NCBI GenBank assembly: GCA_964017185.1
Contig: OZ024869.1
Coordinates: forward strand, 66,172,315-66,236,314
Length of the DNA stretch: 64,000 nucleotides
DNA from: Rugalucina vietnamica
Lineage: Eukaryota; Mollusca; Bivalvia; Lucinida; Lucinidae
Direction of reading: 5' to 3'
Shown here piece after piece: positions 35,488-46,379 of the stretch; within the stretch, counting starts at the first letter, position 1, and each line of letters starts with the position of its first letter. Made by a program: the position numbers and the translations under genes. Under the pieces are notes generated by a model. That model was not told the origin of the DNA. It was given only the letters and a program-made list of their open reading frames with translations, and made no database searches.

Positions 35488-36360
35488 ATGAAAATAAGTA
35501 ATCAATGCTCAAATCCATTCCAGGAGGTACATGGTCACAGATCTACAGGTGTGACGATAGATAAACGGCTGTACGTCCACAGAATTCCAAATATGACGAT
35601 GGAACAACGAACAAAGTTGACAAACAGAATCTGCAATGAATTATGGAAACAAGTGTCTTTTGATAAATTAACTCCCGCAGACATTCCACCGATGCTACTA
35701 GTGTCTGATCGCTATAAGGTATACGGATGCAAAGCTGACAAGGTTGGGGGTACAAACCTTCAGCGAATTTTCTATATCTTAAATGGCCTCACAAATGAAA
35801 CCGACACAGGAAAAATTAAAACGTCAGTAGCTAGAAAAACAACGTGTGAATTTTTTGCAAAGAGCAAACCAAACTTTGTCAAAGATGTCATTCCCCGCTT
35901 AAAGGCGTACACATCAGTTATGTTTGTACGGCACCCACTTGAGAGAGTAGTGTCAGCATACAGAGATAACAAACCAAATGGATTGTTTGCAAAATTCAGG
36001 AAAAACTCCACCAAGCCAACTTTTAATGAATACATAGATATTTTGCTTCTCAATGAGAAAAAAGGGTTCGCAAAACCAAATCGGCAAATATACAAGCTAT
36101 GCCACCCCTGCCAGCTAAAGTATGATTTTATTGCTAGTTTAGAAAATTATAACGATGATATGACAATCATTTTTAAAGCCATTGGTGCCGAAAATGTTGT
36201 GACTATTCCAAAAAGGGAGGAAACTGGCTACAGGCAAAGGAAAAGTTCAGAAGTAGTTGAGCACTTCTATAAAGATATACCTTTTCATAAAATTTCAAAA
36301 TTGGAATCGATATATGAACTAGATTATCATCTTTTTGGTTACGAAAAATTCTATCAATAG
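35488..36360 (+). CDS. Carbohydrate sulfotransferase, HNK-1 family (290 aa)
   Basis: Single uninterrupted ORF. It resembles Golgi sulfotransferases that move sulfate from PAPS to glycan chains (Sulfotransfer_2; CHST8-14 and HNK-1-ST relatives). Seen: 5'-phosphosulfate-loop region CKADKVGGTN at about residues 80-89; 3'-phosphate motif FVRHPLERVVSAYRDN at about 147-162; CHPCQLKYDFIASLEN at about 206-221; PKREETGY and a terminal LDYHLFGYE. Family members usually have an N-terminal membrane anchor and 330-420 residues; none is visible here. The ORF is open back to a stop at 35446 inside the upstream transposon end, so an upstream exon may have been displaced or the ATG is true. The paralogue at 3737-10621 is broken. 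Whether this copy is active is unknown. Confidence 0.85.
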   Translation: MKISNQCSNPFQEVHGHRSTGVTIDKRLYVHRIPNMTMEQRTKLTNRICNELWKQVSFDKLTPADIPPMLLVSDRYKVYGCKADKVGGTNLQRIFYILNGLTNETDTGKIKTSVARKTTCEFFAKSKPNFVKDVIPRLKAYTSVMFVRHPLERVVSAYRDNKPNGLFAKFRKNSTKPTFNEYIDILLLNEKKGFAKPNRQIYKLCHPCQLKYDFIASLENYNDDMTIIFKAIGAENVVTIPKREETGYRQRKSSEVVEHFYKDIPFHKISKLESIYELDYHLFGYEKFYQ

Positions 36361-36565
36361 CCTGGGTTTCTTTTTTCTGTTGTTACATGTATTGTTGAAA
36401 AATGTAGTTCTTATTTACTCTGGAAAAGCCATGTCCTAGACTTTAGACCTTATCGCGAAGTGGTTTTGAGGAAACACAAGCGACAAGTCTCCGAAAATTG
36501 CAATGAAATATATCTCATGCGCTGGTATGTTTGCTCATAACAAAGAATGTGTTTCAGTTCCTAGC
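36361..36565. other. Region after the sulfotransferase ORF
   Basis: Probable 3' flank. No AATAAA signal is seen before the hairpin MITE. Confidence 0.35.
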
Positions 36566-36736
36566 CATCGGGATAGCATATCCGTGAAATGTATACCCCC
36601 TCATAGCCCACTTTTACATAGTGAAACTGGGGTTTACAGGGGTATACCTATTTCTCTTATTTCTGAAAACATAAATTGTGAGTATGTCGAGGCGGTTCTA
36701 ACGTGTACCCAAATCAATGTTTTGAGCAAAGATATT

Positions 36737-36745
<9 letters not shown>
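36566..36745. mobile_element. Hairpin MITE family A, copy 4
   Basis: GGGATAGCATATCCGTGAAATG end, CCCACTTTTACATAGTGAAA, a half-deleted central palindrome (GCGGTTCTAACGTGTACCCA). A poly-T run (36740-36779) follows directly. Confidence 0.7.
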
Positions 36746-36778
<33 letters not shown>

Positions 36779-36785
36779 CACATGA

Positions 36786-37090
36786 CAAAAATTCTAATCC
36801 ATAGTGCAGATTATATTTTTCTTTTGATCCTTTGGGATCAGTGAATATATTTGGAGTATTTCAAATATATTTTACGTTAAGAATCATCAACTTAACAGTA
36901 TTTTGACTATTTGGCCCCTTTGGGAATACGAGTCTTTTATTTAGACTACGCTGATGTAAATTCTTGAAATTGCAGCAAAATGTTTGGCTTTTCCTGCCAG
37001 TTTTGTAAAGGGTCACTGATGAAGGTTCATTACCCGAAATTGTACAATATGGCCCATCTTCTAGCTTTGAATGTTTTACTGCTTCTAAAG
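36786..37090. repeat. Dispersed repeat, inverse of 22640-22885
   Basis: Contains CATAGTGCAGATTATATTTT, GATGAAGGTTCATTACCCGAAATT, and TTGAATGTTTTACTGCTTCTAAAGGATC. The 22640-22885 blocks recur here in inverse order. Confidence 0.65.
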
Positions 37091-37275
37091 GATCTTACAA
37101 TTATTTTTTTCTGTTAATTACATTGGCATATTTTCGTAATGGTTACAATCGTCCTTTAACGTTAGGAAATACCTTAGTTCCGGTGACGAAATTCAGCATC
37201 TGAAAAGATGCATCTTAAACATATTGAAATCAGACACCGGTTTAATTAGGTGCATGTAAAAAAAAATTGTACTTA

Positions 37276-37450
37276 TGGGTATAGCTCGATTTTGACATCT
37301 TGCAGATCAAACTTCCGGCGAGTGCAATAGGAAATCAGATTCAAATATACGATGTATAAAATAATATTCATCAAAATGTTCTTATTAAAGACAATATGAT
37401 AGCATCACTATTCCGTGGCCTAGCGGTAAGGCTAAAGGCGCTGGATGACT

Positions 37451-37485
<35 letters not shown>
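37276..37485 (+). repeat. tRNA-like SINE-type repeat, copy 1
   Basis: GGGTATAGCTCGATTTTGACATC...GTGGCCTAGCGGTAAGGC recurs at 39646-39830. The segment GTGGCCTAGCGG...GGCGCTGGATGACTAG resembles the D-arm and anticodon arm of tRNA-Leu. A 30-bp poly-T run follows at 37455-37484. Confidence 0.6.
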
Positions 37486-37486
<1 letters not shown>

Positions 37487-37681
37487 ATCTTCCCCCGTTT
37501 GGACACCCTAACTACACGTTCATGCGATTACTTTGCCCTGAAAACCTTTTCTATCAATCCTCAATCTACCCTCGTCTATGGACTACTATATAGACAAGGC
37601 CGGAAACGCGATGTCCTAGTTTTATTTGGGTCATGGGATTCCACGGATATCAACTCATACTTCACCCTTTACCGTTATTTC
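37486..37681 (+). repeat. Repeat interrupted by RT copy 2, left half
   Basis: GGACACCCTAACTACACGTT...ACCCTTTACCGTTATTTC occurs inverted at 39270-39480 as an unbroken sequence. Here it stops where the RT element begins and resumes at 38760. Confidence 0.75.
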
Positions 37682-38758
37682 TTATGGTGTATACATTTCG
37701 CAACTTATTAGGTTTGCTAGAGTCTGCAATCATGTTACAGACTTCAACGCTCGAAATAAATGTTTAACGACAAAACTTCTCCAACAGGGCTATCGGTATC
37801 ATAAACTTCGAAAAACATTTTCTAAATTTTATCGTAGACACTATGAATTGATTTCCAAATATAATGTTGGGTTAAAGACGCTTTTAAGTGAGGGCCTTTC
37901 GGAACCTGAATTTTATGGTGACTTGGTTTACAAATTTAAGAAACTTAAAGGAATTAATGATTTTTCTTTTCAGTTCGGAAAAATCATAACACGTTACAGA
38001 CGTGTAGGTTATAACTTAAATGTTATGCGACAGTCTGCATGCTTAGTTTTTAACCCAATCATGGTTGATAACTATGCTGCCTTCTTTAATTGCACGCCGG
38101 TGGGTCGGGCGTCAGACTCTATGATGGCCCCGACATAAAGCTATTCATTTTAGTTGGTTGGGCCCGGAGCTTCTTGTCTGTTGCTTGGCCCACCGGGGTC
38201 CAACTGGTGTTTTTCTTTTGCTACGGAGTTAGTAGGTTATTCGGCGCCCAGGGATCTCCATCGTCGGGCAGCTTACTCAGTCTGTGAGTCCTGGTTTTTG
38301 ATTCATCAGGATATTTATCATGATTTATTTGTTTGTTCTTGATGATTCATTGACTAGTTAGAGATTCACCACGAGGACCAAATAACTAACTAAATGTTAT
38401 GAACCACTGCAGAAGCTGAGGGTGAGGTTATGGCCATGTAAAACCGGTTTAAGCCCGCCAGTAACTTTGTGTTACTGATCGTTCCAAGTCGATACTTCTG
38501 TGGTGGTTCTTTTTGTTTTATGTCTTGGTGTATAAAATTTTTTTGTGCTGTTGGCGCCTTATGTATGTTTTCATATTTTTAGTTAAGTTAAGGTAACTGA
38601 GTGGCCACCTATTGGGAAAATAGCTGCTCATTCGGCTTACGATATGTTTCATGGTATAAGTACCTGATTGTTAGTTTGGTTTTTTCCCACCTCGGTTTTT
38701 GGAGTGGGAATCTTTTTCTGATTGCGCCTTTTCCTGATCTTTGCCTACTTGTACCTTT
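37682..38758 (+). pseudogene. Reverse-transcriptase element, copy 2 (5'-truncated)
   Basis: Reads YGVYISQLIRFARVCNHVTD, KCLTTKLLQQGYRYHKLRKTF and NCTPVGRASDSMMAPT (stop at 38136-38138) in one frame, then 620 bp of 3' UTR ending GCCTACTTGTACCTTTTT. The catalytic RT blocks are missing. The 5' edge falls exactly inside a repeat whose uninterrupted form lies at 39270-39480, so the boundary is an insertion site and the truncation happened at integration. The apparent 170-codon ORF starting at 37626 is a chance fusion of target repeat and element. Confidence 0.85.
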
Positions 38759-39100
38759 TTTCAATGCTGGCTGTCTACTCATTAGTGTCTTTGTTAAAGG
38801 TATCACCTATTTCCTTCATCCAAAACTAAGCATTACGCTCGTAAAAAAATAACGATTACAGCATTCTACAAAAATGGAGGACATCCCGAATGAAATCTGC
38901 AATAGAGCCGTGACATTTATATAAATACGCTGGTCACACGACATATTACGCCAGTACGTGATATACATGTATGTTATGCTGGTTTGAATTGATATCCAAC
39001 CAAAACCGGTCCGATACCAAAACATCACTGTGTGTTCTATTGTCATGGCAACAATGTGATACAATTACCCAATAGGATTGTTTCTTTCACACGATATTTA
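38759..39100. repeat. Right half of the interrupted repeat, then spacer
   Basis: TCAATGCTGGCTGTCTACTC continues the target repeat (inverse of 39235-39275). Similarity fades after about 38880; the rest is unrecognised. Confidence 0.55.
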
Positions 39101-39120
39101 CAGTGACCTTCGACTGATTT

Positions 39121-39510
39121 CTAGAAACGACATGCCATCGTAAAAACATTCGGGATCCCATGCAAGTTGACAGGTAGTGCTATGAAATTTAAGTTTACGG
39201 GCGGTGATACATATTTTGGATTTAGGCAATGGGTAAGACATTTTACAAAGACGCTCATAGGTAGACAGCCTGCATTGAAATAACGGTAAAGGGTGAAGTA
39301 TGAGTTTGAGATGCGGGGAATCCAATGACCCAAATAAAACTAGGACACCGCGTTTCCGGCCTTGTCTCATGATATAGTAGCCCATAGACGCGGGTAGATT
39401 GAGGATTGATAGAAAATGTTTTCAGGGCAAAGCAATCGCATGAACGTATAGTTAGGGTCTCCAAACGGGTGAAAATGCAAAAATAGATAGATGAAAAATA
39501 AAAAAAAAAT
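39121..39510 (-). repeat. Uninterrupted paralogue of the 37486-38880 repeat
   Basis: Minus-strand match to the target repeat of RT copy 2, ending in an A-rich run (T-rich on the minus strand). Several overlapping minus-strand ORFs run through it without any recognised domain. Confidence 0.65.
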
Positions 39511-39519
39511 AAAATAAAA

Positions 39520-39880
39520 AATAGGTCCAGTCATCGAGCGCCTGTGGTAAGGCAACTTCACTTGACACACTCGGTAAAGTCGGAAGGTGGTTCTTACCCC
39601 CATTTCGGGGAAATTCGGGGCCCAGGTCAATATACATGTACATGTATGGGTATAGCTCGATTTTGACATCTTGCAGATCAAACTTTCGGCGAGTTCATAT
39701 CAATTCAGAAAATAGGAGGCAGATTCAAATATACAATATATAAAATGATGTTCATCAAAATGTTCTCATTGAAAAACATTATGATAACATTACTATTTCG
39801 TGGCCTAGCGGTAAGGCAACTTCACTTGAAACTCGGTAAAGTCAGAAGGTGGTTCAAACCCCCATTTCTCAATAATATTT
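39520..39880 (+). repeat. tRNA-like SINE-type repeat, copies 2 and 3
   Basis: Two diverged stretches share GGTAAGGCAACTTCACTTGA and CGGTAAAGTC-GAAGGTGGTT (39545-39600 and 39810-39860), with the GGGTATAGCTCGATTTTGAC block between. GGTGGTTCAAACCCCCA is B-box-like. Confidence 0.6.
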
Positions 39881-39899
39881 TCTTTAGGTCCAATCCATG

Positions 39900-39968
<69 letters not shown>
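39900..39968 (+). repeat. TG microsatellite
   Basis: About 34 uninterrupted TG units. The Cys-Val ORF is an artefact. Confidence 0.98.
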
Positions 39969-39972
<4 letters not shown>

Positions 39973-40439
39973 AACTGTTCTTTCGTGAAATATGGATATT
40001 TAGTGTCTTTTTATATGTTTCCCTGAATCGCCAATACGTCTTCCCCCGAATCGTCAGAATGGACCTCAGACTGCTGAATCCTAGGTTCGTACAAATACAT
40101 GTAGCCATGTGCATTTACAGTCGGCAGAATGGCATAATCGTTGTCAGTAGCCTTGTACTCGATAGTCAGCCATTTTTGGTCACAGCGAATGACTCGTATG
40201 ACGTCACAGCGGTCAAGGCTAGAGTCACGTGATTAGGCTCTGTTCGGGGCGGTAAATCACAAACGGTAAATCACACAACTTAACTTGAAATTTACTTCCC
40301 TTTGGCAACAGTTTTTTCTATGTATTGGTTTTTGGAATACTGTTTTAGTGAGCATTGAATAGTATAGATATATTTACAACCAAATAAAAAAAAACTTCAT
40401 TTGAAGTTTAAATCACAACGACTAAGGGTGATAATTGAA

Positions 40440-40720
40440 GCTCCGTCGATTTAAGTCCACCAGTAATTTGTTACTGACCGTTCCAAAGTGGTTCCGTTGT
40501 GATTTATATTTATGTTGCGTGTTATGTCCGTTTGTTTGTTATGCTCGTCGGGATGATTTTGATTTATGATGGTGGGTTGCTGCCTTTCTCGCTGGGCTCT
40601 TTTTGTGATGCCTTGTATTCTTTATGTCCCGCTTGGGATTTTTATTTAGCTAGATGGGCACAATGTTTAATTTTATTTTTAATTATATTTCGTAGTGTCG
40701 TGAGTTGAGTTAGGTTGGGT
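40440..40720 (+). repeat. Diverged 3' UTR of an RT-element relative
   Basis: GATTTAAGTCCACCAGTAA-TTTGTTACTGACCGTTCCAA parallels the UTR blocks at 18685-18720 and 38450-38490, but the following sequence has diverged. An older family member. Confidence 0.55.
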
Positions 40721-41784
40721 TTTTGGATAGTTTGCATTGTAGAATTTTGATGCTGAGCACATTGTTTATTTTAATTTATTTAAATCCCTTTCAGCATATT
40801 GTGAATGCCATTTCGCCAAATAAAATGGTAACATGTATATTAAATAAACTTACAAAGCATGGGTCCGCGTCATGACGACCATATTGCATGGCTTGCAGAT
40901 TGAATGATATGACGGTCGGTAACCCATTTAAACAGGGTTCCCGGAATACATAGTCTAATAATAGTCGTCCTTGTTAACATTAATTTAGTTTTCTTCGATT
41001 GTAAATACTGTGTACGAATCAGTACCATTTCATATAATTTCAATGCTAGTTCGAAACATTTGTTACTGCCTTATGCATTAAATCCACTTGCCAGTTTCTT
41101 CTTCTCCTTCGTCTTCTTCTTCTTCTTCTTCTTCTTCTTCTTCTTCTTCTTGTTTTTCCGTAGTCTGTTTGAAAAAGTGAAACGTTTTACTTGGAGTTGG
41201 TGGCTTGGTGGTGAGTGGCTACTAAACATGATTAAATTGATAACCTGGCACTCAGTACCCTACATTCTCGAACTTATAGTGGCTCTAGAATTTTCTCCAC
41301 AAAATTTAATTTGGTTAAAGCTAAGTATTTGCATACATTACTTGATACTTTTTTATATTCAATACTCATGTATATCATATAAAGCATTGTTCGTCGTGTT
41401 CAAGAATGACATGTTCATTTTTAACTACCTATAATAATTGCGCACAATAACTGTATAGAAATTTTTGGAGCCCTGCGGACCCCCAAGCAAACTGGGCTTT
41501 TAATTGTATTTCAAATACCACTTTGTCATTTTTGGCATTGTATATGTAACAATACCACTGTCAAGTTTGTACATGTATTCATCAACAAAAAGTAAATAGT
41601 TACCATCGGTTAGAGCTTAAGGAAGAAAAAGCGTTTATTTTACAGTGCTTATGAGACAGTGCTTGCAGAAGCGATGATTATGTTTACATCCGAGCAGCAT
41701 ATCTAGTGAAAACAAAGTGAGGCAAAATAGAAACAATAGAAATTGAAAAAGAAATGATATTGCAGGATGGTGTTGAAAAACATA
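40721..41784. other. Spacer with TTC microsatellite
   Basis: TTC/CTT run at about 41096-41152. No gene seen; the Phe-rich ORF comes from the microsatellite. Confidence 0.5.
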
Positions 41785-41975
41785 AACCGGTCTTCGGATT
41801 TTCGGACCATGTCCGACACAAAAAGGCCTGTACAATAAGAAGAAGGCTAGGAGCTTGAAATTTCGGATTTATAAAAGATGGATTGTACAGTACTATCAAA
41901 GAAGCATAAAAGAAGGCGCTGATCAGCTCTGCGCCTTAGGTTTTCCATAGGCAAAATTCGTTTTTCTCATTCGAA
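41785..41975 (+). mobile_element. Hairpin family B, copy 7
   Basis: GTCCGACACAAAAAGGCCTGTACA body, AAGGCGCTGATCAGCTCTGCGCCTTAGG with a collapsed hairpin loop. Confidence 0.65.
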
Positions 41976-42235
41976 GCTCCTACTAAAACTTCATTGTTTA
42001 GAAGATTTCCTTGAATACAATTAACCAAGTTTTCTGTATTTATTACATTTGTAATATTTATATGTACATAATTTAATGTCGTATTCCAAATTACCAGCCA
42101 AATTGCGCTGTACATGAGCAGATTATATTTTAGTGCTTAAATGTGACGTGGACTGCTTTAAGAATGACATATTGCATCTGTATAAAACTTGTACACTGCA
42201 ATTGTGTTGTTTAAACCACATGCTCATTTATTTTA

Positions 42236-42600
42236 CCACTCACCCGCCCATTAAATCACCCGATCCACTCACTCACCAACTCACGGAATCAATCAATCCA
42301 CTTATTCAGTCCACACACTCACCCAATTCACACATTAATCCACTCACTCAATCCACTGATCCTCTGACTCACTCAATCGAACCACTCATTCAATCCCATC
42401 CCTTACCAATTAACTCATTCACTCAATCAATCTATTTACTCACTCACGGTCACTTACTCACCCACACAACAACTCACTCAATGCACTCACGCCAACCAAC
42501 CAATAATTTCATTCCACTCAACTCACCTTACTTTCGCAAATCGTTCACTCGCTCCAATCACTCACACCATTCACACATTAACGCGCTTACATGCTTATTT
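42236..42600 (+). repeat. Degenerate CACTCA/CAATC low-complexity satellite
   Basis: CACTCACTCAATC-like words repeat with many variants and almost no G on the plus strand. The 169-codon Ser/Thr/Pro/His-rich ORF over it is an artefact. Confidence 0.85.
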
Positions 42601-42751
42601 GTACTCATAAATGGTAGCTTATTTGGTTTAAATCTGATTTGATCGGTCTCTTTAGTTAAGTCTCGATGTTAGAGAACCGTAATGGGTTGTTACGGGATCT
42701 TGGATAAAGTCCCAGTCTGACTATGAACCGTTTCCTCTCTTGTTATATTTG

Positions 42752-42930
42752 AGCCGCGACATGAAAAATCGGTTTTAGGGTTTAAAACCAGGCCCGAAAT
42801 AAACTAGGTTGTACAGTCACAAAAGAAGGATCGACGCTTGATTGGATTTCAGAAGAGGAATTGTACTGTCCGTGTTAGTTACAGTAGCGAAAAACAATCG
42901 CTGATCACGTGTGGCTCATCTGATGGCTCA
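42752..42930 (+). mobile_element. Hairpin family B, copy 8 (partial)
   Basis: Starts GAGCCGCGACATGAAAAATC; ends in a decayed GCGAAAAACAATCGCTGATCACG without a second arm. Confidence 0.6.
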
Positions 42931-43006
42931 CTTCGGTGTTTTCTGCTTAGTTGTCGATAATTATCTAACAATTAGCGAACTTTTGCCCGAATACAATGGT
43001 ATATAT

Positions 43007-43248
43007 ATGAGCCTTCTCGTGGGAAAACCAACAATGTGGTTTCCGAACAGGTCCCACACAAACCGGACTGCACAGTCACAGAAGATGGCTAGAGGCTTGA
43101 AATTTCGGATTTAAGTAGAAGAGGAATTGTACTATCCGAGTAGCGAAAACAAAGGCGCTGATCAGCTTCGCGGTTACCGCGAAGCTGATCTGCGCCTTTG
43201 TTTTCGCCTATGCAGATTTTTGGTTTTCCCATGAGGCGGCTCATATAT
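43007..43248 (+). mobile_element. Hairpin family B, copy 9 (reference copy)
   Basis: Complete member. TGAGCC...GAAAACCAACAAT at the left mirrors TTGGTTTTCCCATGAGGCGGCTCA at the right. The core at 43144-43206 is a long hairpin: CGAAAACAAAGGCGCTGATC with its inverse, around CTTCGCGGTTACCGCGAAG. No coding. A box/B box signals are not convincing, so a DNA-type MITE is preferred over a SINE. Confidence 0.8.
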
Positions 43249-43332
43249 AATCGTTCGAAATGTTCAAGCATTGATCAACACGAAACAAAAATGTTGGAAG
43301 AAAATGCTATCTAGGTTAATCGTGCTAATAAC

Positions 43333-43830
43333 TAGTCTGACTAGTCAGCCGTCAACATGTAAGTATCATACCTAAGGTTCATTTTGCCGTCTGACTCCAG
43401 CACATTCTCAAAAAGCCAAGCTGTCGGCCACTTTTGGGTGACATCCATTATTACAGAATAACAAGTTTTTATACAAAACAAATGGTGCAAAACACTGTAA
43501 AACAAAATAAAAAACACACCTCCATTTGAAAAAAGCTAAAATATATCCAAATTTTGTTGTTTTGTAAAAGAAATCCCTTCAATGTGGCTGACATGCTTTC
43601 TTCAAAAATTGCATCTCAGGAAGGGAACTGCGAACATCTGATTGGCTCTGACCCATCACATGACCAAATCAACCAATCAGATGAGGGCATTCCCATAAAA
43701 TCAGTGGCTAAAAACAGCTTGCAGTGATATTTATAGTAATTTGGATTTCATCAATGGAAGGAAGTCAGACGTCAAAATGATAAACAATCAGGTATCAAAA
43801 AATCATTTTGACGGCTGACCCGTCAGACTA
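43333..43830. mobile_element. 498-bp Mutator-like MITE with 9-bp target duplication
   Basis: Ends TAGTCTGACTAGTCAGCCGT and the inverse of TAGTCTGACGGGTCAGCCGT are inverted repeats with two mismatches in the first 23 bp. GCTAATAAC is duplicated perfectly on both sides (43324-43332 and 43831-43839). A 9-bp duplication is the Mutator (MULE) signature. Non-coding inside; it includes two CCAATCA/TGATTGG words near 43640-43680. Confidence 0.85.
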
Positions 43831-43914
43831 GCTAATAACGTGCAAGACTTAGTGTCAACAGATAAATTCAAAGAATAAGACCTTGAATAATGCGGTTACA
43901 TCTTAACCGCGTCA

Positions 43915-44125
43915 AGAGAAAACCGGAGTTTTGCCTATGCGAAAACAAACGCACAGATCAGCTATTGCACAGCTGATCAGCTCATTTGTTTTCGCGACAC
44001 GGATAATACAATGCCTCTTTTTCCTATATCCGAAATTTCAAGCGTCTAACCCAGACAGTTTTGTGTCAAACCTGAACAGAAACCCCGAAGACCGGTTTTC
44101 TCACGTCTCGGCTTATCTGATTACG
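43915..44125 (-). mobile_element. Hairpin family B, copy 10 (reverse)
   Basis: Core GCACAGATCAGCTATTGCACAGCTGATCAG...TTTGTTTTCGCGACACGG, followed by the inverted body and CCGGTTTTCTCACGTCTCGG. Confidence 0.65.
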
Positions 44126-44555
44126 TAGAAATTATCATAGTGTTTAACCCCTTGACTATTTTAATGAAGGACATGTACAAACAGGAGATAGATGTCGGTA
44201 CTAAGCAATTCTGCTTCTTAGACGCCGATTATCTAGTTGTGGGGAAAGCCAGAACAATTTTCGACGTCCGGTCAGGAAATACCAAGTGAAACCACCGCGC
44301 CCGGAAGGAAACATTCAAACTATTGATACATACCGATGCAGGAACGAGTTGATAGGTTATTTACTGGCGTTGCCAGTGGAGCTGGTCAGAAGCCAACGAT
44401 GCTACCGACTTAGCTATCCGGGCGCCCCTCTTCTCAACTGCTGCAAGCATACAAACCCGGTCGTACATGTACCATTGCAGTTGATTAAAACTGTGGAAAA
44501 ATACGACCAGAAGTCGAACGCAATGAGGATATGAACCAAAAAAATGGGAAATCAC
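44126..44555. other. Spacer with possible tRNA-like fragment
   Basis: TTGCCAGTGGAGCTGGTCAGAAGCCAACGATGCTACC near 44370-44410 resembles the inverse of a tRNA-like SINE head, but I cannot define it. No gene seen. Confidence 0.3.
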
Positions 44556-44558
44556 TAA

Positions 44559-45313
44559 AGTCCAATTCGCATGCGCCAAAAATACACACGTGTAAATATA
44601 CTCCGGTGTGTATTTATACTCCGGTGTGCAAATCAACCTGAGAGTAAATTTAAATTGCGTTCGCATGGGTTTTATCGCCAGGAGTATTTTTGTAGGTAAA
44701 TTTATCATTTCTGGAAAAAACCTGTTCATTTAAGTTTTCTGTATTTGCAAAACAAGAAGAGGCTGCTTCAAGGTGTTCATGTAGACTTTGGCAGCAGAGG
44801 GGAATCATGTAATGGTCAGGCATAACCTTAGCAGTTATACAGTTCCCTTTTTTCATCCCTTCACAAGAAATTACTGTTAAAATGCCCCAAGAATCCTAAC
44901 CAAGAATGATGAAGAAATAGTGTGGCTGTTTGCACTCCATATGATCTAAAATGTTATGAATGGCAATAAACTCTTATTTAGCAACAATGTCCACAGTTTC
45001 AGCAACTGTCATATAATCAATTAGGAACAAAAAATGTGAAAATCGTTATCTAAAAGCAGAATATTGACTTGAAATAGAAATACTCATGGGTAAATTTTAC
45101 TTTGCGTTCGCATGGGACATAATAGTAAATTTACACGTGTGTATTTGTAAAAATAAAATTTGCATCTGGTCAGACCCTGGAGTAAATTTACCCATATGTA
45201 AATATACTCCGGTGTGTATTTGCGTTCGCATGCGCCATTTACTTACCCCGAGTAAAATTTGCACACCGGAGTATATTTACACGTGTGTATTTTTGGCGCA
45301 TGCGAATTGGACT
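44559..45313. mobile_element. 755-bp Harbinger-like element with repeated subterminal motifs
   Basis: The ends share about 55 bp of inverted repeat starting AGTCCAATTCGCATGCGCCA, with TAA on both sides (44556-44558 and 45314-45316), the TWA duplication of PIF/Harbinger. Motifs CCGGTGTGTATTT, TTTACACGTGTGTA and GCGTTCGCATGGG recur inside the ends. No transposase. Confidence 0.85.
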
Positions 45314-45316
45314 TAA

Positions 45317-46379
45317 AATAAGGAACAAATAAGTAAACTACAATAGGAATGAATGGTAAACCGAGAAAGCAGCTATCTTGCAGACGTTTAACAACTCAGC
45401 AGTCTTTAGCAATCTTTGAAGTTACCGATTCTTGCATAATAAAATTTAAGAAACGGTACAGATCCGTTGACATGGTATTATAGAGTCAATGTTGAACAAT
45501 GTCACTGCTTTCAGGCAGTCAATACATGTACAAACGAAGACAAACCTTTTGAAGGTGTGAAAAGTATCAACTTGAAAGTACATTTAAAACAACCTTTGGA
45601 GCTTTGCGGGCTTTTTTTGCCTTTGTTTAATGCTACCACTAGAAAATGTTAATCTAAAATGAGTATGACCATTTTACTGACAAAAAAAACAACAACAATT
45701 TATAGGCAGTACTGCAACTGCGCACACAAACATGATGCTTGCAACAACGCAGGCAATTTTAGTCCGGGTAACAACGTCAAAAATATAACAAGACTTTGTT
45801 CAAATGCATTCCACTGTAAAACTGTAAAATAAATCGGCCCACTCAGGCGGCAAGATAACAATATATAATTATATGATCAAAATTGGAACTTCTTTAAAAT
45901 TGCTTTTTAAAATAACCTTGACACGGAGGTGTACAACAATCAAGTCCAACAGTACCACTCGAATCATCAAAATTTAATATCGTCTACTTTGAAAGAAAAA
46001 CCTTGGCAGATTAACCTACAATGGAGTAGTGTTCTATATTTACTGTTTTAAGATTTATTTCACGGAAAGCACTTTGTTAGTTTTTCACGGAAAAGCCAAT
46101 TTTAATTATTATTGCTTAAATGGACAAATTGAGAACAAACGAGTACATCTCTAGCCATTCATCCGAAATTAAAACTATGCCAATATCTTCTGAAAGATTT
46201 TGAACGGGGACTTAATATTGGATGGTTCAAGTCACCATGTCACCTGGGTCGTCCACTGTGCGGGGTTTTTCATCAACGTCCCTGTATTCAACTCACCAAG
46301 AGTTCCTGCTCTGAAACCTTCTCCTCTTATAGCTGTAAAAATGCTATAGAGAACCAACGAGATATGTTTGGATCAAAAC
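45317..46379. other. 1.1-kb stretch with no supported gene
   Basis: AT-rich, no recognised repeat or ORF. Confidence 0.4.

Noticed and set aside
37626..38138. 170-codon ORF across the RT region
   Set aside because: Its first part is translation of an unrelated target repeat fused by chance to the truncated RT element.
42133..42642. 169-codon Thr/Ser/Pro/His-rich ORF
   Set aside because: It follows a CACTCA/CAATC low-complexity satellite and has no start context or domain.
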